Shown: piece after piece, positions 7,176 through 12,351 of the stretch
Layout: every line of letters starts with the position of its first letter
Position numbering within the stretch: position 1 is the stretch's first letter
Assembly (NCBI GenBank): GCA_029934915.1
Contig: JAOZLI010000044.1
Coordinates: 1-12,351 of the forward strand
DNA from: Desulfocapsa sp.
Lineage (GTDB): Bacteria > Desulfobacterota > Desulfobulbia > Desulfobulbales > Desulfocapsaceae
Direction of reading: 5' to 3'
Length of the DNA: 12,351 nucleotides
Notes under the pieces: model-generated
What the model saw: only the letters and a program-made list of their open reading frames with translations
What the model was told of the DNA's origin: nothing
Database searches by the model: none
Program-made: the position numbers and the translations under genes

Positions 7176-8297
7176 TTATATCCCGATAAGATTAAAAAAG
7201 AAGGTGAAAATAGCATCTGCCACAACAATAAAGACAATGGCAGTGACCACAGCCGAAGTTGTTGCCTTACCAACAGCGTCAGCACTTCGCCCACAATTCA
7301 TCCCTTTTAAGCAACCGCAGAAGGCTACAATATAGCCAAAAAATACTGATTTTATAATACCAACCAGAAAGTGGTTTAGATGTATCGCCTCGATGGTTTG
7401 CTCGTAATAGAGTATCGGGCTGATATCAAGGGAAAGGCAGCCGATAAAAAAACCACCGAGTATACCCATTAGATCGGCCCAGACAGTAAGCATGGGCATC
7501 ATAATAACCATGGCCGTCATACGTGGCAGAACCAGAAAATCAAAGGAGTTCAGTCCCATGGTTTGCAAGGCGTCGATCTCTTCATTGACCTGCATGGTAC
7601 CGAGTTGTGCAGCGTAAGCTGCTCCTGTTCGACCAGCCATAATGATTGCCGCCATCATCGCTCCCATCTCACGGGTCATGGTGAGCCCAACGAGATTCGC
7701 GACATAGATGTCTGCTCCAAACATCTGCAACTGTACAGCACCAATAAAGGCGAGGGTAAACCCCACCAGAAAAGCGATGAGCGTGACGATGGGCAGAGCT
7801 TGAGGCCCACAGTCATAGAGGAAATAGCTGAAATCCCTTTTTAGAAAACGTGCTCTTCCTGTATAGAAACGCAGGTAGGATAACCAGATCTTTCCAGTAA
7901 ATAGCAACATATCCAGGCTACTCTGAAAAAAAGATATGCTGTGATTGCCAATCCATTCAAAAAAACCGGGATGAGTATTATGGTCCTGGGGGGGAGCCAT
8001 GACTTTTTTTCTGGTGAGTTTCAGGAGCTTCTGGATGCCAGTCGGTAAGCCTTGCTCGTCGATTGTTATGGACTTTTGGGCAGCAATTTCTGTGATGCGT
8101 GTGAGCTCCACAAGCATTCTGCTGTCCCATTCGGTGAGTGCTTCGGTGTTGTAGGTAAGTGTTGTGAAATTATTGGAGAGAAGTGTCTTAAAATCAGGAC
8201 GTTTACATTTTTTTATACGAGTTGTCCATGATCCCGAAAAATGCAGACAAAGAATATCGCCGGATTGGCTGGTTGTGAGACTACATTCTTGGCTCAT
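7176..8297 (-). CDS. MlaE-type lipid ABC permease with N-terminal STAS domain
   Basis: The protein has 373 residues. Residues 1-100 are soluble and fit a STAS (MlaB-like) domain, with a W-D58-S59-R loop where STAS proteins keep their Asp-Ser/Thr motif. An amphipathic segment (about 112-150) precedes the MlaE permease core of five or so membrane helices (about 160-370). The family hallmark T-R-E-M-G-A-M ... A-G-R-T-G-A-A-Y-A-A-Q-L-G-T-M-Q-V-N-E-E-I-D-A-L is complete at 208-244. In E. coli, MlaB and MlaE are separate; fused STAS-MlaE proteins are a known variant, so no separate mlaB is needed here. It passes lipid between the inner membrane and the MCE protein, driven by the ATPase encoded 10 bases downstream. 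It is the first gene of the block, with a candidate promoter at 8449-8421 and the 9-bp-period tandem motif in its leader. Confidence 0.93.
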   Translation of the reverse strand: MSQECSLTTSQSGDILCLHFSGSWTTRIKKCKRPDFKTLLSNNFTTLTYNTEALTEWDSRMLVELTRITEIAAQKSITIDEQGLPTGIQKLLKLTRKKVMAPPQDHNTHPGFFEWIGNHSISFFQSSLDMLLFTGKIWLSYLRFYTGRARFLKRDFSYFLYDCGPQALPIVTLIAFLVGFTLAFIGAVQLQMFGADIYVANLVGLTMTREMGAMMAAIIMAGRTGAAYAAQLGTMQVNEEIDALQTMGLNSFDFLVLPRMTAMVIMMPMLTVWADLMGILGGFFIGCLSLDISPILYYEQTIEAIHLNHFLVGIIKSVFFGYIVAFCGCLKGMNCGRSADAVGKATTSAVVTAIVFIVVADAIFTFFFNLIGI

Positions 8298-8310
8298 TTC
8301 TGTTTGTTCT

Positions 8311-8338
8311 CTTCATGGCCTTCGTGTGCTTCATAGTG
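8311..8338 (-). repeat. 9-bp-period tandem motif upstream of the permease gene, copy 2
   Basis: On the minus strand the units are ATGAAG, ACGAAG and ATGAAG at exact 9-base spacing, preceded by CCACT. It is a diverged version of the element at 1464-1491, in the same orientation to the following gene, and ends 14 bases before the ATG at 8297. It lies in the predicted 5' leader of the lipid-transport block. Confidence 0.6.
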
Positions 8339-8420
8339 GAATAGGTTTTTACGAATCCATCAATTTTATGTTTTTAATGGTAGATCACAGTATTAGTTGT
8401 CCTGCCCAGTTATTGATATA

Positions 8421-8449
8421 AATATATTTGAAATCATTGAAATTGTCCA
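8421..8449 (-). promoter_or_regulatory. Candidate sigma70-type promoter of the lipid-transport block
   Basis: Read on the minus strand, TGGACA (8449-8444, five of six matches to TTGACA) is followed by a 17-base spacer and TATATT (8426-8421, five of six to TATAAT). It begins three bases after the MFS stop codon. Transcription would start near 8414 and give a leader of about 115 bases before the permease ATG, including the tandem motif. No terminator is visible between it and the MFS gene, so read-through is also possible. Confidence 0.55.
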
Positions 8450-8451
8450 GC

Positions 8452-9786
8452 TCATTCCTTGTTGCCAAATCTTCGAAAATGGAAGAAGCAGATAGCAATA
8501 ACGAATAGAAGAATAATCAACAGATAGGCTGGAAACAAGTCGATCGATTGACGAAACGCTTCGTTTTCACCTCCTGTACTGTTTCGTAAACTTGCAATAA
8601 GTCCTGCATAAAAAATCCCTACAACACCGTAGGCTGCATTGAAAGCCAGGCCTTTGTATGAGAGGACGGTTGCTCGTTGTTTTGCTTCTGTAATCTTATT
8701 TAGATAATTACTTGTGAAAAATGAGGTGAGCATCATGGTGATAAAGACCAGAATCATGGGCAGCATTCCATAATAGGGTACAAAAAATGTGAGGCCAAAA
8801 AGAGAAATCATGGCCAGGATGATGACCACAATAAGATTGGTGAGTGCTTGCAAATGCTCTGCCATTGCCCGCGCAATTCGTGGAACCACAAGGCCGATAA
8901 GGGCGACAGCTGAACCAATCAGGCCAAAGCTTGCATCCGGCAGATCAATGACTCGATAATATTGACTGTTAAGGGTGACAAGCATACGCAAAACATGATC
9001 CAGGCACATACCAAAGAGAATTACAGTAAGTGCCATGGGGGTATGGAAAATCCACTTTCCGGCAGCGAGTGTTAATTTTGAGACCGCCGCTATCCGTTGC
9101 CAGGGTGTTTGTTTACTATCTGGTTTATGTGGCGGCACAGGATCACGCATTCCCAGGGTCGTGATCAAAGAGAGAACACCCAGGCCCAGGGTCAAATAAA
9201 TAGGAAATCGCATGGTTATTTCCTGAGAAAGTTCAGCTTCTATACCCAGCCAGTGCAGAACCATATTCACCGTACCGGGATCATAAAGAAAGGCGCCCGT
9301 GGTCATGGTTATGATATAAAAGAAATTTCGTACCCGCATCTGAATATCGAGCACCTTTGGCCAGTCGTTAGGGTCACCGGAAGCGACGAGTGTATCATAG
9401 GCCATGGCTTCATCTGCGCCACTTGCAAGCGCTTCGGCCAGACCGCTCAGGATACGATTAATCAGAAAAACCGTAAAAATAAGATGTGAATTGCCAAGGG
9501 GTACAAAGGAAAGTAACAGCATTTCGCCAATCATTAACCAGGCAGTGGCAACCAGTAAATGCCTTCTACCGATCAGATCCGCAAGTGCCCCAGATGGTAC
9601 TTCGGCCAGTACAATGGTAAAGGCCCAGACCGTATTTAAAAGGGCGAATTGCTCTATGGTGAGCCCGTAATCGAGAAAGAGAACGGTAAATACCGGATAG
9701 TAAAAACGGCAATTGAAAAAGGTTCGAAAAGCGATAAAACGCCTGACGTTAGGAAATGTGAATGGGGAAGGGGATTGTTGGTTCAT
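8452..9786 (-). CDS. MFS transporter
   Basis: The protein has 444 residues and about twelve hydrophobic segments, the normal size for the major facilitator superfamily. The loop 2-3 signature (motif A) is clear: G66-A-L-A-D70-L-I-G-R-R75. A hydrophilic central loop (about 212-235, with D-P-V-P-P-H-K-P-D) separates the two six-helix halves. An acidic stretch A-S-G-A-D-E-A-M-A-Y-D follows the fourth helix and is also found in drug/proton-type MFS members of unknown substrate. The substrate cannot be assigned; export of a small molecule is only a guess. The ATG at 9786 has no Shine-Dalgarno but sits just after a TTGACA-containing promoter candidate, so a leaderless message is possible. It is on the same strand as the lipid-transport block but 154 bases from it, with a promoter between. 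Confidence 0.9.
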   Translation of the reverse strand: MNQQSPSPFTFPNVRRFIAFRTFFNCRFYYPVFTVLFLDYGLTIEQFALLNTVWAFTIVLAEVPSGALADLIGRRHLLVATAWLMIGEMLLLSFVPLGNSHLIFTVFLINRILSGLAEALASGADEAMAYDTLVASGDPNDWPKVLDIQMRVRNFFYIITMTTGAFLYDPGTVNMVLHWLGIEAELSQEITMRFPIYLTLGLGVLSLITTLGMRDPVPPHKPDSKQTPWQRIAAVSKLTLAAGKWIFHTPMALTVILFGMCLDHVLRMLVTLNSQYYRVIDLPDASFGLIGSAVALIGLVVPRIARAMAEHLQALTNLIVVIILAMISLFGLTFFVPYYGMLPMILVFITMMLTSFFTSNYLNKITEAKQRATVLSYKGLAFNAAYGVVGIFYAGLIASLRNSTGGENEAFRQSIDLFPAYLLIILLFVIAICFFHFRRFGNKE

Positions 9787-9791
9787 GCTCT

Positions 9792-9820
9792 ATCATTAAA
9801 ATTGAGGGCTTGTTTGTCAA
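9792..9820 (-). promoter_or_regulatory. Candidate promoter of the MFS gene, possibly giving a leaderless mRNA
   Basis: On the minus strand a perfect TTGACA (9820-9815) is followed by 17 bases and AATGAT (9797-9792, four of six). Only five bases separate the -10 box from the ATG at 9786, so transcription would start at or next to the start codon. There is no Shine-Dalgarno before that ATG. Confidence 0.4.
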
Positions 9821-9899
9821 GGAATGGATGGGCCAACTCTGCTTTTTCACCATTTATTTTTCTCTTTGCCCATTTTTATATCACATATTTTGTAAATTA

Positions 9900-9933
9900 T
9901 TGGATATTAGTGAAAAATCACGATATGATTTTT
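9900..9933 (+). promoter_or_regulatory. Dyad and weak promoter candidate upstream of the PilZ gene
   Basis: AAAAATCA (9913-9920) and TGATTTTT (9926-9933) form a perfect 8-bp inverted repeat with a 5-base centre. It overlaps a TATGAT box (9924-9929), with a poor TTGGAT (9900-9905) 18 bases upstream. This could be an operator over the -10 region of the PilZ gene or simply an AT-rich dyad in the divergent MFS/PilZ intergenic region. Neither strand shows a convincing terminator here. Confidence 0.3.
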
Positions 9934-9982
9934 GTAAGTTTACTGTATACGACTAACAGATGGCTAAAACAAAGGAACTTCC

Positions 9983-10315
9983 ATGGCAGAAAACAATCGA
10001 AACACGACCAGAATTCATTATTCAGCTCATGCACTGGTGAAATCGAATTCTAAAGGGACAATTGGAGGAAAAGTAAGAGATATTTCCCTAAAGGCCATGT
10101 ATTTACAGATAAAACCTGTTTTTGAAATAGATGAAAAGGTAAAAGTGGAAATTGTTTTGCTTGGTGCAGACAGTGAGTTGGTAATTAGAGTGTCAGCTAC
10201 TGTACTGAGAAAAGATGAAAAGGGAATGGCGTTGCGTTTTAGAACTCCACTGGAATGGTGGCCTGTTTTGTCCTTCTTTCCTCTGCATAGTCTCGACAAT
10301 GGTACAGATGAATAG
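9983..10315 (+). CDS. PilZ-domain protein (putative c-di-GMP receptor)
   Basis: The protein has 110 residues, about the length of a lone PilZ domain. PilZ domains bind cyclic di-GMP through an N-terminal R-x3-R and a D/N-x-S-x-x-G motif. Here R6-N-T-T-R10 fits the first. The second reads D33-I-S-L-K-A38, with Ala in place of the final Gly. The strands that follow (M-Y-L-Q-I, V-K-V-E-I-V-L, V-S-A-T-V-L-R) and G-M-A-L-R-F match a PilZ beta-barrel. Binding may therefore be kept but weakened. The start at 9983 has AAGGAA about six bases upstream. It lies divergent from the MFS gene; its target is unknown and no motility or polysaccharide gene is nearby. A W-W-P-V-L motif near the C-terminus is unusual. 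Confidence 0.82.
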   Translation: MAENNRNTTRIHYSAHALVKSNSKGTIGGKVRDISLKAMYLQIKPVFEIDEKVKVEIVLLGADSELVIRVSATVLRKDEKGMALRFRTPLEWWPVLSFFPLHSLDNGTDE

Positions 10316-10466
10316 GACTATTGATTGTTTTTTATATAACAAAAAGATGCATGTGAGAATTGAAAAATGTATGATATCCTCCATTCAGTTAGAAAAATAG
10401 TCTTACAGGCGGAATGCTGTTGTAAAAATGGCTTCGGCTGGAAGGATTCAGCTTTTGGATAATAAC

Positions 10467-10500
10467 TTGTTCGACGTCCCCTTTGTTTTGCTCGACATCC
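10467..10500 (+). repeat. Two 13-bp direct repeats, 21 bases apart, before the zinc-ribbon gene
   Basis: TTGTTCGACGTCC (10467-10479) and TTGCTCGACATCC (10488-10500) match at 11 of 13 positions. The 21-base offset is two helical turns. The second copy ends four bases before the Shine-Dalgarno of the zinc-ribbon gene. This could be a protein-binding site or a leader RNA feature. Nothing else recognisable was seen in the 199-base gap 10316-10514. Confidence 0.35.
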
Positions 10501-10503
10501 ATT

Positions 10504-10510
10504 AAGGAGG
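10504..10510 (+). promoter_or_regulatory. Consensus Shine-Dalgarno of the zinc-ribbon gene
   Basis: AAGGAGG lies four bases before the ATG at 10515. It is the strongest ribosome binding site in the window and strongly supports this small gene being translated. Confidence 0.8.
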
Positions 10511-10514
10511 AAAA

Positions 10515-10775
10515 ATGAAAAAAAAGGTCAAAACCAAACACTGTCCGTACTGCAAGGGAATTATGCGAGAGGGTGCAGTTGAGTGCAGGCATTGCCACTA
10601 TACTTCATGGCCGAGCCATAGCGAAACATGTCCATACTGCAAAGAAGATATAAAATCGGGCGCTAAAAATTGTATACACTGTCTGTCAGCACTACTGTCC
10701 ATTTCCCTTAAAATAGTACCCGCAAGAACTGGGAAATTTCAGGATATTGTTAATCCAAAAAGGAGAATGACATAA
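10515..10775 (+). CDS. Small double zinc-ribbon protein
   Basis: The protein has 86 residues. Two zinc ribbons of identical spacing are visible: C10-P-Y-C13 ... C24-R-H-C27, and C39-P-Y-C42 ... C53-I-H-C56, each CxxC-x10-CxxC. The eight cysteines would hold two zinc ions. The phrase G-A-V-E-C-R-H-C / G-A-K-N-C-I-H-C is typical of bacterial double-zinc-ribbon proteins of unknown role, where such domains often act as binding modules in larger proteins. The remaining 30 residues are basic with no recognised domain, and there is no membrane segment. The start is set by an AAGGAGG four bases upstream. The gene is followed after 21 bases by a large inverted repeat that may end its transcript. Confidence 0.8.
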   Translation: MKKKVKTKHCPYCKGIMREGAVECRHCHYTSWPSHSETCPYCKEDIKSGAKNCIHCLSALLSISLKIVPARTGKFQDIVNPKRRMT

Positions 10776-10796
10776 GTGAGAAATGAGATTGATTTT

Positions 10797-10950
10797 CATG
10801 ATTACCATCAAAGCTCAGGTAATTGCAAAATCGAAAAGTAGGAGTCCGCCCCTGCGGACGATTTTGGTTGGTATTACACACATTTTTCGTCCGCAGGGGC
10901 GGACTCCTACATGAGAATAAAGCCAAAACTGAGCTTCGATGGTAATCATG
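10797..10950. repeat. Nested inverted repeat: 22-bp outer arms enclosing a mirrored REP-hairpin pair
   Basis: The outer arms are 10797-10818 and 10929-10950 (22 bp, one mismatch), starting CATGATTACCATC. Inside them lies a second, perfect 23-bp inverted repeat (10838-10860 and 10888-10910). Between inner and outer arms the two sides do not match. The whole unit is 154 bases, GC-rich only in the inner arms, and carries no gene. It may be a MITE, or a REP pair inserted into an older palindrome. As RNA it would form a very stable fold just after the zinc-ribbon gene. Confidence 0.85.
10838..10910. repeat. Pair of REP-like elements in opposite orientation (BIME-like)
   Basis: Each 23-bp arm carries a GTAG head and its own hairpin: GTCCGC (10844-10849), loop CCCT, GCGGAC (10854-10859), with the mirror copy in 10888-10910. 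A GTAG tetranucleotide beside a short GC-rich hairpin is the known layout of REP sequences handled by RAYT transposases. The 27-base spacer 10861-10887 is T-rich. No RAYT gene is in the window. Confidence 0.75.
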
Positions 10951-11160
10951 TTTATTTTTCATTCCTTATCAGCACAATTTGCCATTGAATCGCCTGGGGA
11001 CGTTTGAAAAGCTCTGAGAACCGCCGACTGTTTATAGTATCATAGAAATTTGTGGTAATGGTCAGGTGGAAAGAGGACATAAGGAAGAGCATACTCTGTT
11101 AGGTATGTTATATTTGACCACAGGAAATCATGGATACATGGTAAATATGTTCAGAGACAT
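10951..11160. other. Intergenic stretch with no recognised feature
   Basis: There is no ORF with coding character, RNA gene or clear terminator. A TTGACC at about 11114-11119 resembles a -35 box, but no suitable -10 lies 16-18 bases downstream, so no promoter is called. Confidence 0.5.
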
Positions 11161-11583
11161 GTGAAGAGTGCAGTGAAATCAAGAAAAATATTATTTTATG
11201 TATTCATCGCCGGTGGACTCGGTGGTATTACGAACAGTATTATAGTGTGGATGTTGGGTGCGTTGGGAGTTACGCCAACATTCGGCTTTAGCATGGCACC
11301 GGAACTAACCCTTGAATGGTTACTCAGGCGAGTTTTCGCCAGTGCATTATGGGGAGTCATTTTTTTGATTCCAATTTATGAAGATGCCCCCATTAAAAAA
11401 GGTTCAATTCTTGGCATATTGCCATGGCTATCAAGTGTCCTTTTCGTTTTTCCCGTATTGATGGCTGGTGGTCTTTTCGGACTAGAGTTCGGGCTCGGTA
11501 CACCCATATGGACCCTCTTTTTTGCTGCTATATGGGGGGTGACGGGAACATTGTTTTTGTCAAAATTTACTTCAACCCCTTAG
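11161..11583 (+). CDS. Conserved hypothetical four-helix membrane protein
   Basis: The protein has 140 residues from the GTG at 11161. Four hydrophobic segments are visible at about 10-35, 53-72, 80-104 and 113-134, with short loops and a basic start, so it is an inner-membrane protein. Notable phrases are G-G-L-G-G-I-T-N-S at the first helix, L-E-W-L-L-R-R before the second, and G-L-F-G-L-E-F-G-L-G-T-P before the last. I recall similar glycine-rich four-helix proteins in many proteobacteria without known function. A second GTG at 11173 is an equally plausible start, with AAGAG just upstream; the 11161 start lacks a good site. No catalytic or ligand-binding motif stands out. Confidence 0.7.
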   Translation: MKSAVKSRKILFYVFIAGGLGGITNSIIVWMLGALGVTPTFGFSMAPELTLEWLLRRVFASALWGVIFLIPIYEDAPIKKGSILGILPWLSSVLFVFPVLMAGGLFGLEFGLGTPIWTLFFAAIWGVTGTLFLSKFTSTP

Positions 11584-11703
11584 GTCAAACCACCATTCTC
11601 ACCTGCATTGCCCTCAAGTACCGAGTATGGCATGAATAAAGTTGTAATCCATAGTAAATTGCAGTGTTATCACATAAATAATAAATTTTTATCTATCCTC
11701 TTT

Positions 11704-12351
11704 ATGAATTTACGCTACTTTCTTAAAGGCATGTTATTGCCTCCATTTACGCAGATACTTCTTTTACTGTTTGCCTGGAAAATCAGGCATAGGGCAAAAA
11801 AAACATCTTGGACAGTATGTTTTATCGCCGTCTTCAGTCTCTGGATTCTTAGCGTCCCGGTGGTCGCTACCTTTCTAGCCAGAACCTTGGAGAAAAATCA
11901 GGCACTAAGTTCCAGACAACTAGAAGATGTCCAAGCTGACGCAATCGTCATTTTAGCAGGCAGCCAGAATGAATACGCACCTGAATTTGGTGAACCGGTA
12001 AGCGGAAACGAACAGCTAAGTAGAGTCAGGTATGGAGCATTTCTACAACGTAAAACGGGGCTTCCTGTATTGTTAAGCGGCGGATCGGTTCGAGGAGATG
12101 AGCAGCGTAGCCTTGCTGAAACCATGGCATATGACTTTGAGAATGGTTACGGGCAGAAGGCCAGTTGGTTGGAAACAAATAGCAAAACAACTGCAGAAAA
12201 TGCACGTTATAGCTATAATATTCTGGCTACAGAAAACAAGACTACCATTATGCTAATAACCAGTTCTTTACATATGATGAGGGCAAAGTGGATCTTTGAA
12301 CAGGTTGGTTTCAATGTCCTTCCTTCTCCAACAAATTTTATAGATCGAGAT
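11704..12351 (+). CDS. YdcF/ElyC-type DUF218 membrane protein, 3' truncated by the window end
   Basis: The frame stays open to the last base; 216 residues are visible. Two N-terminal membrane segments (about 11-25 and 36-58) are followed by a DUF218 domain: D79-A-I-V-I-L-A-G near its start, R-V-R-Y-G-A-F and V-L-L-S-G-G, E139 in S-L-A-E-T-M, S160-K-T-T-A-E165-N-A, and I-T-S-S-L-H190-M-M-R193-A. This is the usual order in the YdcF/SanA/ElyC family, of which ElyC affects envelope polymer (lipid carrier) metabolism in E. coli; the biochemical activity is unsettled. The ATG at 11704 gives the family's normal N-terminus (M-x-L-x-x-F-L-K-x-x-L-L-P-P). An in-frame ATG at 11632 would add 24 unusual residues. 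Neither has a good Shine-Dalgarno. The last 30 or so family residues lie outside the window. Confidence 0.85.
   Translation, partial: MNLRYFLKGMLLPPFTQILLLLFAWKIRHRAKKTSWTVCFIAVFSLWILSVPVVATFLARTLEKNQALSSRQLEDVQADAIVILAGSQNEYAPEFGEPVSGNEQLSRVRYGAFLQRKTGLPVLLSGGSVRGDEQRSLAETMAYDFENGYGQKASWLETNSKTTAENARYSYNILATENKTTIMLITSSLHMMRAKWIFEQVGFNVLPSPTNFIDRD

Noticed and set aside
10311..10334. Small AATA/TATT hairpin followed by T-rich sequence after the PilZ gene
   Set aside because: The stem has only four A-T pairs; it is too weak to call as a terminator even though a T run follows.
10750..10962. Minus-strand open frame of 70 codons over the nested inverted repeat
   Set aside because: It is composed almost entirely of the palindromic repeat, overlaps the end of the zinc-ribbon gene, and has no domain or ribosome binding site.
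11581..11703. Open frame joining the four-helix membrane protein and the DUF218 protein through one TAG
   Set aside because: The 40 codons after the TAG show no membrane or domain character and the DUF218 protein has a normal family N-terminus at 11704, so two separate genes are more likely than read-through or a broken fusion.

Overview
The window looks like chromosome from a moderately AT-rich, Gram-negative anaerobe. The gene families (an MCE/Mla lipid-transport cassette with an outer-membrane lipoprotein, PilZ, NhaA, a dCache sensor) and the style of the dispersed palindromic repeats suggest a deltaproteobacterium-type organism (Desulfobacterota, perhaps Desulfobulbales). That placement is a guess from gene content; no marker gene is present.

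Layout. Bases 1-537 (+) hold the 3' end of a large protein with an EF-hand-like calcium loop. It converges on a long minus-strand block that ends in a hairpin/T-run terminator at 557-592. Read in its own direction, this block starts from a good sigma70-like promoter at 8449-8421. It encodes an MlaE-type permease with an N-terminal STAS domain, an MlaF-type ATPase, an MlaD/PqiB-like MCE protein, a PqiC-like lipoprotein, the Na+/H+ antiporter NhaA, a membrane sensor with a dCache-like periplasmic domain and a cytoplasmic AlbA_2/Schlafen-like domain, and a xylose-isomerase-like TIM-barrel enzyme. Genes from the MCE protein to the sensor overlap or lie 3-4 bases apart, so they are probably co-translated. 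The one large gap, between ATPase and MCE protein, holds a MITE-like palindromic element (6165-6333). Upstream on the same strand, with its own promoter, is an MFS transporter (8452-9786).

From about 9.8 kb the plus strand takes over: a PilZ-domain protein, a small double-zinc-ribbon protein, a nested inverted repeat (10797-10950) containing two REP-like hairpins in mirror orientation, a four-helix membrane protein of unknown function, and the 5' part of a YdcF/ElyC-type DUF218 membrane protein that runs off the window.

Working together: permease, ATPase, MCE protein and lipoprotein would form an ABC machine moving lipid between inner and outer membrane. Coupling of nhaA and a dCache-AlbA_2 sensor to it suggests, by inference only, that envelope lipid transport, ion/pH homeostasis and sensing of an external signal are expressed together. 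A 9-bp-period tandem motif precedes two of the minus-strand genes. The dCache-AlbA_2 fusion inside this cassette is the most unusual protein-level observation.
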